Position numbers and translations under genes: made by a program. This document shows positions 11,801-24,545 of a stretch of DNA of 64,000 bases, in pieces. Positions within the stretch are counted from its first letter, which is position 1, and each line of letters begins with the position of its first letter. Source of the DNA: Talinum fruticosum (taxonomy: Eukaryota; Streptophyta; Magnoliopsida; Caryophyllales; Talinaceae); contig JAITYX010000049.1 in the NCBI GenBank assembly GCA_021018815.1, forward strand, positions 744,001 to 808,000, read 5' to 3'. The notes below the pieces were generated by a model that saw only the letters and a list, made by a program, of their open reading frames with translations, had not been told where the DNA came from and did no database searches.

Positions 11801-14800
11801 ACCACTATTATCATCATAGTTGCAGCCATAACAGTAGCAGTGATGGTTGTTGGAGTGGTCCTGATTTGCTGTCTGGTGCGGGGTCACAATGGTTCCTCTG
11901 AACATAAGCAGAGAGATGACAACCCTCTTCTAACATTGAGTACAACTGACTTATCTGGTGGTAACTGATTAGCAGAATTCTTTCAATTCGTAATTTTATG
12001 CATTTGTTTATATGCTAAATTTGGTCACAGTCATCTTAATTAGCACATATATTTGAATTTATTAGGTTCTTCAATGAACCCTGAAATTAAAGATTTTGAA
12101 AGAAAGACATCCTTCAATGGCTCACCTTTAGGTGGTACTGACCCTGCTGGCACTCAAGGTTCAGATGCAGCTGGAAATGATGAATCATCATCTCCACAGA
12201 AACTTCCCGAGAAATTAGGTCCTCCACCTCCGCTGCCTCCAGCAGCACCTCCACCTCCTCCACCCAAAAAACCAGCACCTCCTCCACCTCCGAAAGGTGC
12301 TCGACCTCCACCAGCACCACCAGCAGCTGGCAAAAATCAAGGACGGACATCTTCTAGTGATGGAGCCGATTTGGGAGGCGACTCTGATGCCCGAAAAACA
12401 AAGATGAAGCCATTCTTCTGGGATAAAATGGCTGGAAACGGTAATCAATCAATGGTTTGGGATGAAATTAGGGCAGGATCATTCGTGTAAGATTCTAAAA
12501 ACCATCTCAGAAGTTTTCTTTCAGGGTGTTTTACTCACAACTATTCCTTATATGGAATGGAAATACTTGAAAAGCGTCTATTTTAGGAAGTTACTAGTTC
12601 ACAAATTTCTTTCTAATTTTACGCCTACCTGTGGACTATCTTCATATTAGTTTGTGAAATCTTCAATCGAGTGTAAGCATTTTTAAATTCTTATTACTGT
12701 CAATTGTGCTTAATTTTCAGGTTCAATGAGGAGATGATGGAATCTTTGTTTGGTTACAACCCTGATGACCAAAAGCCTGCTGGCCGTAGAAGCCGTTCAT
12801 CGGATGCTTCCCAGCTGCATTACATACAAATAATTGATCCCAAAAAAGCACAAAACTTATCTATTCTTCTGAAAGCACTTAACGTGAGCACGTCAGAAGT
12901 TCGCGATGCCCTGCTCGAAGGTCTCTCTCTCCCTCCCTCACCCTCCCTCTCTCTCCATCCCGCACTTGCACGCATGCACGCACACACATGGACGCATAAA
13001 TTTACTTACATTTGTGCACACACATGTTGTGGAAAATACTAATTAGGGTATATGCACATACATACATGAACAAAACTTAACATAATCATATGTATCTGCA
13101 ACAAATTTAAAAGGCATAAATGTTCACGGCTTCAGGCAAGGCATTTACTTATGCATTCCCTACTAATGTTGATGAAAATGTAATTTGTGAAAACGATATG
13201 CTAATGTGTGCTTGAACTGGGTGTTATCGTTGTTCACATTGTCCTGTTTCTGTGACACTTTTGTCATCATACTTTCGGTTCGCAAAATTACAGCCATAAT
13301 TCCTTACAGCATTGGAAGGTAAGTCTGTGCACATCATTTCCTCATACGGGCTTTGAGCAGCATCTTACATTTTTAGTGAAGTCTTGGTCTCTTTATTGGT
13401 CATGGGGATGGCTTTGGTCTGTGTCAGGTGGAAAAGTACTTCTGTATTGCTGGAATGGAACTTAGCCTGTCATGCATGCCAAAGCTTTATGCTTCAGTTT
13501 TCATATTGTGACAGATTGTAGGGGTAGCTGATGCACTGTAAATCATCTTCTTTAAATAATAGTATATAATATTATGATATTACTATTCTTTTTATGTTCC
13601 AGTTGGGCATTGTAATGGTTTTTTGCGAAAGATGGTCTGTAGTTGAGTGTATGTAAGCCTTCAAAAGGAATGGCGGCCAGTTAATTCATCATTTCATAGT
13701 TTTCACTTCACAAGCAATGAAGAGTAAAAGTTGTCTTATTTGTGCTAGGTAATGAGCTTCCTACTGAGCTAGTACAAAATTTGCTGAGGATGGCTCCAAC
13801 ACAAGAAGAAGAACTAAAGCTTCGACTTTACAGTGGTAGTCTTGATCAACTTGGACCTGCAGACCACTTCCTTAAAGTATTGGTTGAGATCCCTTTTGCT
13901 TTCAAAAGAATGGAATCCCTGGTTTTCATGATGACATTCAAGGAGGAAGTCTCCAGCATTAAAGAGTCATTTAATACTTTGCAGGTGACTGTTATAACTA
14001 TCTACTTTATGTACAAGGTTGTTTCTTGTATATCATATACAACCTTAATGAAGTCTATCCATGACATATTTGAGCATATGTGTAGACATATATGTAGTGC
14101 AATTGTGTCTATGCCTATTAAGCAGTGTAAAAGAAAAGCGAGTCGAAGTGCAAAATAATAATGTCGAAAATGATCTGATTTTGAGGGCAAGAAGACATTG
14201 TTTATGTGTGATGTACTTTATTGCAGGTGGCTTGTGAAGAGCTCAAAAAGAGTAGACTATTCTTAAAACTCCTGGAAGCTGTTCTGAAAACTGGTAATCG
14301 CATGAATAATGGTACCTACCGTGGGGGTGCTCAAGCATTTAAACTCGACACCCTCTTGAAACTAGCTGATGTGAAAGGGACGGACGGCAAGACCACACTT
14401 TTGCATTTCGTTGTCCAAGAGATTGTTCGGACAGAAGGCATGAAAGCTATACAGGCTGCAATGGAAAATTGTCAAATATCTAGCATAAAATCTGATGATT
14501 TCATTGCGGATCCTTCCTTTGAAGAAACAGAAAACTATCGTTACCTTGGCCTTCAAGTTGTATCTAGTATAAGTAGTGAGCTTGGACATGTCAAAAGGCA
14601 GCATTGATAGAAGGTGATGTATTAACATTAACAGTGTCCAAGCTTGGTCAGTCATTAATGAAAATTAAAGACTTTATAAGCAATGAGATGGAGAATGCTG
14701 AGGAAGATGATGGGTTCTTTGAGGCCATTACAAGTTTTGTAAACTACTCAGAGGGTGAAGTAACATGGCTTCAAGAACAAGAGCCAAGAATATTAGAGCT

Positions 14801-15080
14801 GGTGCGAAAAACAACAGATTATTTTCATGGCAGTTCTGGAAGGGATGAAGGCCTGCGCTTGTTCGTTATTGTGCGGGATTTCCTTGTAATACTAGATAGG
14901 ATATGTGCAGAACTGAAAAAATCTATTGCACAGCAAGCACAAACTCCTATCAAGGAAGCATCAGCTAGATCACCTGCTCAAGATCCGAAGCAATCTATGC
15001 AGGACATGCGACAACGACTGTTTCCTGCAATTGCTGCTAAACGTGCAGATGAATCTAGTTCGAATTCAGATGATGATTAA
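8733..15080 (+). CDS. Class I plant formin (six coding exons, one apparent frameshift)
   Basis: Formins nucleate actin and stay on the growing barbed end. Plant class I members sit in the plasma membrane and link cortical actin to the cell wall. Predicted exons are 8733-8870, 11255-11960, 12066-12486, 12721-12920, 13749-13984 and 14227-15080. All junctions are GT-AG and keep phase, giving about 851 residues, normal for class I. Order: signal peptide (1-24), wall-facing region, membrane span (about 229-252), FH1 proline runs (about 334-370), and FH2 from [10 protein letters not shown] (about 394), with the family core [20 protein letters not shown] near 589. It ends in an acidic tail, SSSNSDDD. 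One base appears to be missing near 14598 (a GGG run read as GG), which shifts the frame inside FH2. Without it the reading is continuous to 15080. The class is certain; the numbered orthologue is not. Confidence 0.9.
9680..10330 (+). mobile_element. Decayed L1-type LINE, reverse transcriptase C-terminal remnant
   Basis: Fragments in shifting frames keep the order of the plant L1 RT tail. [13 protein letters not shown] at about 9800-9840 corresponds to the G.LCD...P.KLKGKFY block. A VVRP.L.YS.EYW segment at about 9860-9900 corresponds to [24 protein letters not shown] at about 10000-10045 corresponds to IR.KVGVA..EDKMRE, and is followed by a stop and [30 protein letters not shown] at about 10210-10270 corresponds to the conserved D..HL.LT.DM..DR..WR end. 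Many stops and indels show it is old. It lies in the sense orientation within formin intron 1. Confidence 0.7.
10113..10172. repeat. GT/GA microsatellite
   Basis: A short (GT)n run passes directly into a purine (GA)n run with interruptions. It sits inside the LINE remnant, between the FGRVK-like and DLVHLQL-like segments. The overlapping minus-strand ORF is low-complexity and is not a gene. Confidence 0.85.
11255..11960 (+). CDS. Formin exon 2: extracellular region and membrane span
   Basis: It encodes about 235 residues. The start, [20 protein letters not shown], then DLRLP and later [15 protein letters not shown], follows the conserved N-terminal wall-side module of class I formins (L..HC.KEL.EI...DL.LP, then LP...K). 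A Pro/Ser-rich linker leads to the span [18 protein letters not shown] plus VVLICCL, with basic residues on the cytoplasmic side. The donor G|GTAACT at 11961 leaves phase 1. Reading on without splicing gives a stop two codons later. Confidence 0.85.
12066..12486 (+). CDS. Formin exon 3: FH1 and start of FH2
   Basis: It follows a 105-bp intron (11961-12065). The FH1 proline runs lie at about 12,219-12,335, with [16 protein letters not shown] and [12 protein letters not shown]. This is the profilin-binding part. FH2 begins at [10 protein letters not shown] (about 12,403). The donor is GT|GTAAGA at 12487, and the acceptor at 12720 restores the expected [15 protein letters not shown] reading across the junction. 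Confidence 0.9.
12721..12920 (+). CDS. Formin exon 4: FH2
   Basis: It encodes [13 protein letters not shown] and, later, [18 protein letters not shown], the lasso/linker part of FH2. It ends in DALLEG. The donor at 12921 is followed at once by a CT-rich run and then CA/TG-rich microsatellite sequence. Confidence 0.9.
12921..13748 (+). other. Formin intron 4
   Basis: This is an 828-bp GT-AG intron with a (CT)n stretch at its 5' end and ACAC-rich sequence at about 12,970-13,080. I see no TE or RNA gene in it. Confidence 0.75.
13749..13984 (+). CDS. Formin exon 5: FH2
   Basis: It encodes [29 protein letters not shown] and the [14 protein letters not shown] segment. It ends in phase 0 at ...LQ before a GTGACT donor. 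The intron after it is 242 bp. Confidence 0.9.
14227..15080 (+). CDS. Formin exon 6: FH2 core and C-terminus, one-base frameshift
   Basis: It encodes [20 protein letters not shown] and then the FH2 core [20 protein letters not shown]. Near 14598 the frame breaks. Reading continues in the next frame from about 14,604 with [20 protein letters not shown], as expected for FH2. A single G is missing from an apparent GGG run. The C-terminus holds [14 protein letters not shown] and a short tail ([20 protein letters not shown]). The missing base could be a genuine lesion or a homopolymer error. Confidence 0.85.
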
Positions 15081-15300
15081 AATTGTCATCCAAGGTAAAG
15101 TGAATTCGGCTTTGCTTGTTTATTATTCTGTGATGAGAAACATCATTGTTACTGGCTTAGTGCTATTCTTCATATGTTTAATCAGACAATATTAATAAAA
15201 TCTATGAATAGTCAAAAGTGTTCACCTTTTCATCAATGCTCCCTTTGAATTCCCTTTCCAGGGCATTTATCCTTTCATATATCAAAACTGTAATAAATTT
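15081..15300 (+). terminator. Formin 3' untranslated region with poly(A) signals
   Basis: AATAAA-type signals follow the stop codon at 15,194 and near 15,293. Further T-rich DNA extends to about 15,450. The actual cleavage site cannot be fixed. Confidence 0.45.
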
Positions 15301-18300
15301 GATGTTGCCCCTTCACCTTGCATATTAGTCTATAACTCCCAAATTGTTTCTCAGGTCATCTAAGTGCATGGCTTAATTTTGAATTTCTTCTTGTAGTGGG
15401 TTTTTTTTTCTTTTTGGGGGGTTAACTACAATTATAGGTTCCTAGAATCTTCATTACTGCCATGGAGATTTGTGAGATTCACTAACTGTGCTTCCATTTC
15501 TAGCATGTAAATACAAGGAGAGGCCTGTCTATCTTCTCTTTCCTCCCAATTATCGCACTGATTTCACCCGAGTGGGGGTATTCACGATTCCGGTTTTGGA
15601 CTACCGCAGACTTGTTTAATAGCTTTCAACTGAGCAGCATTTTACATTTTTTCTGAGCATGTCAAAGCTGCCAGTGATTCAAGTCCAGGACTGTTCAGAA
15701 ATGATGTCCAAGCATAAGGGAAAAACAAGGCGCATGATCATCATTCTGTGGATTAATTTTGTCCTGTTGTAGACGAACAGAAGCAAACCTGTAAATATTG
15801 AGGCAATGTAAATGATAATTGTGATGATATTCATCCTTGAATTTTCTTAAACTGGGTGATGATTCTCGTTTTTCAAAAGAGGAACTAAGGAAAGAACCAT
15901 TAGAAGTTTTGAAGTTGGGAAATTATCGGTACATCAAAGATTATCTGTCATCTAAGCAGACTTTGAAAGCTGCTAGCTCATTCATGAAGTGCCTATAGAT
16001 TATCACAAGATTTAATTGGAGATTTGTTCTTATCATCAGGTTTCCTCAGTCACATCAACTGGAGACCTGGATTTTAGTGATGCTGAAAACTCCTGAGTGG
16101 GTTTGTTAGTCTGATGATACATAATTCCTGGAAAAATGATAATACATGGGATTTTGCGGCCCCTTCTTTCTTCTTAGATATCTATTGTTGATACAGGAAT
16201 TCTCGATTGTAAAACTGGAATTTTTTTTTTGGATAACAATAGCTAGATGTTAACAATTTCAAGGTATTGAAAGCAGATGGTATATCATCCTCGCGGATGG
16301 ACAAGAGAGTTGTACATTAGGGAAATTGCTCACCAAAACATATATAACAATCCTCACTATGGGTGTTATAGCTATCTAGGAGGTTTGCTCACCACAATAT
16401 GTAACTATTAGACCCGGCAGAACCGACCCAATGTTAAAAACTCGTAATGAACAATCGGGACTTGTTCCTGACTTGACACTTGAAGCATGCTCACCTGAAA
16501 ATAGATCGGAAATTCTAATTGACCTGAGCCGAATATAATATAAAGCTACTTCTTTTTACAAGAAAAGATCATTAGATCAAATAATTGGTTGACCTGACAT
16601 CAATTTGAATCAAAAATCACATGGACTAAACTTGAACCGAAATTAAATGGCATTAACTTGAAACATAAACTTGAGCCAAAGTTAACACGATTCGTACCCA
16701 AATCAAACGATCCGTTTTTTTGTCTAATGCCGAGTTAGTTCCAAGTTGAGGATGAGAACCAATAATTATCAATGCAGTTTGAGTATCACCTCGTGGAGGA
16801 TTCAGAAGTCAATTCACGGTACACGCACTATGCTCTTATTATTTTCATGTCCTTATAGTAAACAAGTTTTCGAGAGAGTGATATGACAAGTGAGTGGATT
16901 ACCAAGTTATGACGTGTCATTAGATCTAAAGTTAAATTTATATCTCCTCTCTCACATGAACTTTTATATAAACTTATTGATAATAGTATGGACAAAATCC
17001 TTTAAAAAGCGCTACTAATATTGTGTGTACTGGGCATTTCAAAAATAAGAAGAATTACCACATAAATTGGTGAACAAACTATGTTGGTGTACAATTCTTA
17101 CCTCCACGACCAAAGAAAAACAATATAATTTTCGATCTAAGAGTTGTTTTAAAAGTGGCTCATTTGAGATGTAGCTTATAAGTTATATACTATGTCCATG
17201 GAAAAAAATGATAAAAAAGTTGAAAAACCAGATTTTGTATTGAAGGCTTTCTATTTATTTATTTTTAAAGAATTAGACAATTTAGCAAAGTACGTTTCTG
17301 AGACCATTTTTTTTTATGGCCTAAACATGTATTGAATGCATCACTCTTTTATGATAAGATTCTTATACTTCTATGATGGAAAATTATACTTGCATCAGTA
17401 AAATATATACTACAAAATAAATATATATTTGGTTGATTATAATTTTTATTATTAAAAATTCTCCTATTTTTACGTAAGATTTTCATATAATTATGTCACG
17501 TCATGCAAATATAAAATTAATGTCTGCTTTTTGAATATATTTAGAATGATTGTTTTTGTAATTTTTGCTACGCATGAAGCCTAGTTTATCATATTTGGCC
17601 TTTTGCGTTGAGTTACATCATAGCTTAAGGATTGATGCATATTATGAAGCAATGAGAATATAACACATACTTGTTTAAATAGTTGGATTGTTGTCGCCTT
17701 AATTGAGACATCGGATTGAATCTTTTGAGGGGAAAAGAAACCTAGTGTTAGGAGAGTTCTATAAACCAACTCTATAACTTGATTATTGTTAACTAAATTA
17801 GTCCGGACCCGTATTATACTCGGAGTAACGTTGTACAATGTAAACCTTTAGAAATAATTGAATCATGAACCAATGTTGTATAATATTTCTTTTTCCTCGA
17901 TCACTTGATCTTATTTAATGGTTTCATATTCAAAAGTTTTCTTCTACGTATTATCCCCTCACGGGAAAACGCTTTTGTTGTGTATCAAATTTCTCGGATC
18001 CCAACATATAAAAATCATTACAGACCTAATGCATTCATCTTTCAATCATTCTAAATTTCTAAAGAACAAACAAAAAATTAAAAAAAATTAAATGAAAAAA
18101 CAATTGGAAAAATTATACTCGTCATTCGAAACATTAAGAAGCTAATCCCTCCAAGAACCAAACAATTTAAATATAGCTAACTCATACAACTTTAGGAACA
18201 TTGTGGCAACTTGTTTTGGTATCAAAAGACAAATATTAGTAGGAAAAAGAATAATATATAATTGGTAGAAATTGAATAAGATGACCCACATATGAGAATA

Positions 18301-20383
18301 CATATCATTATATCACAAATTAATAAAAGAATATTAAACTTACAACTTATAATTCTCTAAAAAGTCAAGACTAATTTAACATAGTTGACGCCCTAACAAA
18401 TGTTTACATGCAAACTTCTAAAACCTCATTTAATCAAATATTACACCAACCCTTAAAAACACTTACATATACCCATAATGAGATCTCAATTTTCAAGATT
18501 GTAGGGTGAACATGATTTATCCATTCTTCTCAACCTTTGCACACAAAGACAACTCCTTTTTAACCTCCTACACTCTTTAGTCATCCTCAAGAGATTATAC
18601 ACAGTAGAAGTTTAATCATGAATAACATTAAACCGAGCACCTCTTAATCATAAATAACTTTAAGTTGAGACCATCTTACCTTCTTAAATTAGCATCCTCA
18701 AATTAATTGTATTCCCTAGTCATTTGTCCAATATTTAAATCGGTTTGCAAAATGGATTCACACATTGATATTTTAGTTTCGCTTCGGTACTATCAAAAAT
18801 GAATTTGCAACTATATCTCGCTATCCGAAAATCTTAGTCATCCAAAATGAAATGAGAAAATTCATTAATAATAAGTTCACTGTGTAAATATTCACACGCA
18901 ATGATAAAAAAATGGTGAGAGAAAATTTATTTCGCATACTTACCCCAAAATTCTATAGACATTAAAATTCTTTGATATAGAAATAGGGTGAGAAAGAATG
19001 ATAACTTTACTTTTGCATAAATAAGCAAGTGAAGCATATAAAATTCAACTTAATAATCACGAAATTAGGCTTCATAAAACTATACTCATGATCAAGTAGG
19101 TAGTAAGTAAATACAATGCTTTATACGAGGGATAACATATACAAATTCTAGAGACAGGTAATTTAAGACAATTTTTTTCTTTTGGTGGGAGCAATTTAGC
19201 AAGCTAGGCAAAGGCATAGAATGTAGATATTCCATATACTTGAGGTAAGCTCTTGAAATGCTTTCAATTTCTTTTAAGCATTATATGATAATCTTAATCC
19301 TCGAATCTCTATTCTTTGCCCCTTTATTTGCAAAGAAAATGTAGACAAAATTAAGTGCAAGGATTCATCGTCAAAGATTTGAGACACCATATCAAACTCC
19401 TCGTCCCCAATTTCAAGTACACTCTATTATTCAATTAAGACTCAAATCAAAAGAGGCCTTAATAACAAAGTCAAACTACCAAAGCAACAAAACTTGCTAG
19501 CATTAGACATTTATAACTCAAAGTCATAGACCTTCGACCAGCTTCTCTAGTAGTTCGAAACCCCTTTACCTTTTCATCACGACAAATATGTCATTTTCTT
19601 ATTCCTAAATCTTGTTTATCCTAAACGACTAATCTATTATTTTTTTTACTGCAAACAATCAAAATTAAAACAACCTAAATGAAGATCTCGAAAGCGTAAA
19701 ATGGAAACATGACAGGTTAAATAACAACTTCAAATATAAGTCAATGACCATTATTCAACATCTATTTCATTTGAAGCAGTAAAAATACTAATAAAACCAT
19801 ATTATTATACAACAAAGAAAAATATAAAGAGAATAGTCCACCTATAGAAGGAAATATGTTTTTCCCCTTCGGATAAATTATAATATTTTTATTTAATTAT
19901 TTACATGAATGACTCATATTTAATGGAGAAATAATTTCATGGTCGAGATTACACTAAACTCATACAATTGCTCCCGTTGCATTATTTGATCAATTTAAAA
20001 AGATTAGTATTATATATAGTATGAATTAGAAAGTGTTAGATCTAACAATGGTTCTTATGGCCTCAAGAAAAAGGGAGAAAATAATGATAATAGATGATAA
20101 ACTCCGTTAGTATCTTACCATTCATATTAGATAAACATTCTTGAAAATTTGATCATCAATAGTAATAGTAATGGTCTTAAGAATTTGATAGAATTCATAT
20201 ATCCAAATTTGGTTGACAAATACAAAGACAATGATTTTTCTAGTTAGTAACTTATCTTTCGGATCGACAGAGGCATATTATATATACTAAAAAACATCAT
20301 CAAAGATTTTTTTGCTGTTTTTAATGCAATTAGGGGTGGAGGGTGGAGGTGGGGGCAAGTACACTCGCACCCTTGGATGGACA
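15301..20383. other. AT-rich intergenic DNA
   Basis: About 5 kb without a coding region I can support. The few short ORFs (for example minus 17,581-17,838) have no recognisable motif. Poly-A/T runs and simple AT-rich stretches dominate. It probably contains old, unrecognisable repeats. Confidence 0.5.
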
Positions 20384-20388
20384 CTAAT
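20384..20388. repeat. Target-site duplication CTAAT (left)
   Basis: This five-base duplication is matched at 27,121-27,125. It brackets the gypsy-type element exactly. Confidence 0.85.
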
Positions 20389-23300
20389 TGTAAGATCCGT
20401 AATTTTGGGGTTAGGTGGTCTTACGAGCTAGAGCTAATTATTTAGCCTTGGTTAAATGGAGTAGGTCGAGAGACCAAGTTATATTCGATTAGATACTCGT
20501 AAATTAATTTGAGCGAGTTATTATTAGTTCGCGTAACTCTTATTGGTGAAGCGTATTAATTCGGTTTTCTGAGTGTTTGCCCGGACCAGCTACGTATTAA
20601 TCGGAGGCCGCGTATGTTACATATGTGGGTTTAAGTACATTGAGGATGAAAAAAAAAGGAAAAGGAAAGGAGAAGGGGATTAGCATGGGGAAACAGTGCT
20701 GGCCGCACCCGGTGATAGCCACCGAAAGAAAGAAAGGGGCGGGGGAAGCGAACGAAGCAAGAACGAGAGAGAGAGAGGCCGAGCGAGGGAGACAAAGCGA
20801 GAGAGGGAGAGCGCGCGAGAGCCCGGAGGCCGTGGCCGTGGCCGCCCGAACGGCGAGAACGCCGCAGCCTAGCAAGTGCCGAGAGGGAGGACGAGAGTAG
20901 GAGAGAGGAAGGGACTGCGAGACTAAATTCGGGAACCGAGAGAACAAGAAAGGGAAAGAGAGTAGGTGCGCGAGCTAGAGGAGTGGTCGGAGGCCGGTGC
21001 CCGAACGGCGAACGAAGGTGAGACGATCGGCGAACGCGAGGGACGGCCGTGGCCGAAGGAGAGGGCAAACCCGAGGCTAGGGAAAGAGAAGCGGACGCGA
21101 GGGCCGAGGGAAGTAGCCGGTGAGCGCGGGACCGTGACCAGCTACGGCGTCAGCGCAGAGGAGGGCGGCAGAAACCGAGGCTAGCAAGCAGGGAAAGAGG
21201 AGCGAAAGGAGGAACCGAACCTGGGAGCCCGAGTTCAAGCAAACCAATAAACCTTCAATCCCCGAATCGAGGTGGGTAGTCTTATACTCTAAACTATTAT
21301 TAGATTCGAAACCGAAATGAATTTCTTGTGAATATCGAATGTCTATTTTATTGTGAATATTGGATGTTTGTTGGGAATACGTAACGATTGTATCGTAGGA
21401 ATATTGTTGAAGTTTCAATTAGCGATTAAAGACAAAGAAGCCGCAATCCGATCCGGGTGCGAATTGCTTAGAGATTACTTGAGTTTACGATGTGGGGGGA
21501 GATAACCGCCATCATTGGGAAATTACGAGTTGACGTAAAAGGGGAATATGAGTTTATATTGATTGGTACACAATTGAGGAACGAGAGTAGAAAACAAAGT
21601 GGTTGGGTTAAATTGAATTGGAGATGTGCCCGAGTCCATGAGATTGAACTAGACTTGAATGTAGCGAAGCTAACCGTAATTGAGTGATGAAAAGTGATTA
21701 AGAGTTATACAACTAAGGATGGACGAATAAGAGTCGATTAATAAGAAAGAAACATACCATGGGAGTTTGAGGCAGGGAAACGACGAACGGGGAGTTGTAA
21801 GGTTAAGTTGAATTTAGAATGTATCTAAGTTTTTGAGATGAAATTAAGTTGGAAGATGAACCTAACAAGAGGAATTTAAGTGATACGAGTGAGAATAGGT
21901 GTCATATGGCCGAGTATGAGCAAAGGAAGTTAATTTATGAAATAAAGACCTAAAATGAGGAGTTGGAGTAAAGACTGGGAGTTGTGAGAAGTCGAGACGT
22001 GAGCAAAAGAAGTGGATTTATAAAGTAGAAACATAGAATGAGGAATTGAAGTAAAGATAGAGAATTGTGAGAAGTTGAACGTTCAATTAGGTGGTATTCG
22101 GTTGCGGTTATTGTGCCTTAGAAAATGGAAACTAATCGTGCTAGAGTGGTGGATTGAGAAAAGTATAGTTGGAAAGAGTTGAGAATGATTGCTTGCATTG
22201 AATGATGGCTATTCGTGTTAAGTGAGTTCTTTACGTGATGTTCAAAGTAGTTTTGAAAGGCGTTTTGTATTTTACGTGAAATGATCCTTGAATGCAACTT
22301 CTGTGAACTCGCCTTTCAAGCGTGAATATGTTTTAAAGAAGCGAAACTTGTTTAAGAAAGTGAATTTTGTTTGAGAAAGTGAAATTTAGAAGGGTGGCAC
22401 GTGTGTCATGCCTTCTACGATGATAAATTGATTGAGATCTTGGTTAGAAACCAAGTTTGATAAGTGATTATGATCACTTTGATTGAAATGAATTATGGGC
22501 TAGATTGTTTAGACCAGAGGAAGGAGGTGGTCGTGCGTATCGTGCCACGGGGTCCCGATATGCGTATCAGGATGCCCATCAACCGGAGAGGTTGATTCTT
22601 TCCCGACGAGGAAAGCGGAGCCTTCCGGTATTTGACTCGGAGATAGGTCCCGGAACCTGAGTCGGGGTAGCGCCCGAGAACCGCCTGGTGCTAGTTCAAT
22701 CATCTAAAGCCCCGAAAGAATTTTCGTAAAGTATTTGAAAGAAAGTGTAGATGATTCCACCTGGTCGAATGTGATTCCATTCCTAAAATGATTGGGAATC
22801 GTGCTTCCAAATGATTTAAGTGTTATGAGCTTAATGTTGCGAATGATTTCAAGAGATTTCATTGAAAAGGATATCGATTTGTATTATATTATTATGCTTT
22901 CGCTGATTTGATTATTATGAGTATTATGTGTAAAGAATTTCTATTTTAAGGGTGTAGGACTCCGGTGAGCCCGTTGATTATTGCTCACCCCCACAAATTT
23001 CCCCCTCCCAAGTGTTGCGTGTACATTCTCGGGTGTGCCACTTAGCTTATTCTGGACCTCATTGATTGCCGTTTGTCTGGTTACTAAGCGATTTGAATCG
23101 CGAATGTGCATTTCTTATATTTCTAAGTATTGTACTTGTAATTTAGTTCATGTAGTTTGTACCATATGTATAGTAAACCCTTTTAGATTGTTGTAAGTTT
23201 TATCGCATGATTGGTGGGACTCCGGCGTGTGGCCGTTGAGTTGTATACTCCGAGCGGCTGGCTCGTTGAGTTATGTTATGCTTTTTATGCAGGATTTAAG

Positions 23301-23499
23301 GTTTTAAGCCTATGGGATAGTTGATACTACAAACAGAACTTTGCCGAAATTTTTAGGGATCTCAGGTTCTTTTGGGTAACCACCTTTATCATTTTTAAGT
23401 TGAGTTTAGATAGCCAAACCGGCACCGGAAGGAGCCTTGGGAGTTCCTTTAAGGAACTCCGGCGATGTAATACTCCCGGGGGTGTTTTGGGGTGTTACA
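20389..23499 (+). repeat. Gypsy-type 5' LTR (3.11 kb)
   Basis: It starts TGTAAGATCC and ends GGGGTGTTACA. The segment 20,640-21,240 is strongly purine-rich and GC-rich on the plus strand (long GAGAG and GGCCG runs). That produces long spurious ORFs on both strands. The rest is AT-rich. It is about as similar to the second LTR as recent sister LTRs usually are, with scattered indels. Confidence 0.85.
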
Positions 23500-23503
23500 A
23501 AGA

Positions 23504-23515
23504 TGGTATCGGAGC
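23504..23515 (+). other. Gypsy-type primer-binding site
   Basis: TGGTATCGGAGC lies four bases after the LTR end. It matches the complement of the initiator methionine tRNA 3' end (TGGTATCAGAGC), with one change. Confidence 0.8.
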
Positions 23516-24545
23516 ATAGATTTTGGTGACCTTAAGTTTGCATTGCATATAGACGTCTAGCATCCTTGTTATGTGACTATGTGCTTTGTTTGTGGCCGAC
23601 ATATGTGTGCCCTTAAGTTCAACCTCTCGCTTTATAAGTGACTACCTCGTTGACTTAGTTAAACCAGTTGATTGTAAACCGTCCATCGGGGTGATGTGAG
23701 AGTGACTTCTATGTGCTATGTAAATGGGTGTGGCCGAGACCTTACTTCCGGTCCATTACTTGTTGATTTTGGTGAATCCAATTTGAGAAACTTGTGAAGA
23801 TAGGCCTAGAATAAACCAAGCTTGAGGCTAGAAGGGACTAAGTGAATCACGTTGAAGATTATGCTTTCCACCATTTTGAATCCCTTTGACTTAACTCGTC
23901 CCACCAAGAGGAGTTGATTGATGAATATTGGAATCATGCCCTCCACAGATTTGAGCATTACATGTGGTGATTCTTTGTGAGTAATTTGAATGTCATAAAT
24001 CGTTTGGAAGTAGTTTCCTTGGGTTCTTTATAAACCTTGGGCATTGATCATGTAAGTGAGTGTCTCGTTATAAAGGGAGTTAGAGGTTGTTCTATCACTC
24101 CCATGCTTCACTTGGAGTTCATTGTGATGTTAATGGCCATTGGAGTGACTATAAGCTACTTGAGAGCGAGATACTCTAAGTTTTGCATAAAGATCGTAGG
24201 TTTGATCGTAACTCCCTAGAGGTGAAAGAATAACATGAGAACTCTCTGCTACCTATTGTAGCTACCATGAGTAGTTCAAGGATCTTATTGTGCTAGATAT
24301 GATCGAACATAGTCGGGTTACCTCTAACTTCTACCTTGGTTTCAATTCCAAGCATTTTGATTGTACTTCCGAGCTCGTCTCATCGCCTTTTGTAATGTTA
24401 CTTGAACACACATACTGTTTCGACTAGTGAAGTGCCATAGATAATTAGTCGGGCCATAGAGTTTGCTTAAGTTTGTGGAGGATAATAATCCGTAGGGTGG
24501 TGGGAGATGTTCGAACTAGATGTGTACCAAGCCGAGGTGTTGATT
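23516..24545 (+). other. Residual gypsy-type internal region
   Basis: About 1 kb of leader-like sequence between the primer site and the truncated 3' LTR. The longest ORF (24,037-24,219) shows no gag, protease, RT or integrase motif. The join to the LTR lies at about 24,546, where sequence resumes at the LTR position equivalent to 20,930. One deletion therefore removed gag-pol and the start of the 3' LTR. Confidence 0.65.

Noticed and set aside
12114..12448. Minus-strand ORFs opposite the FH1 exon
   Set aside because: They are complements of the polyproline coding run, giving Val/Glu- or Trp/Arg-rich shadows.
20597..21184. Overlapping ORFs of 72-145 codons on both strands
   Set aside because: Same LTR block as above. 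The copy at 24,467-24,870 has different frames, so there is no conserved protein.
22509..22703. Minus-strand ORF repeated at 26,113-26,325
   Set aside because: It recurs only because both gypsy-type LTRs contain the region, and its frame is not kept between the two copies.
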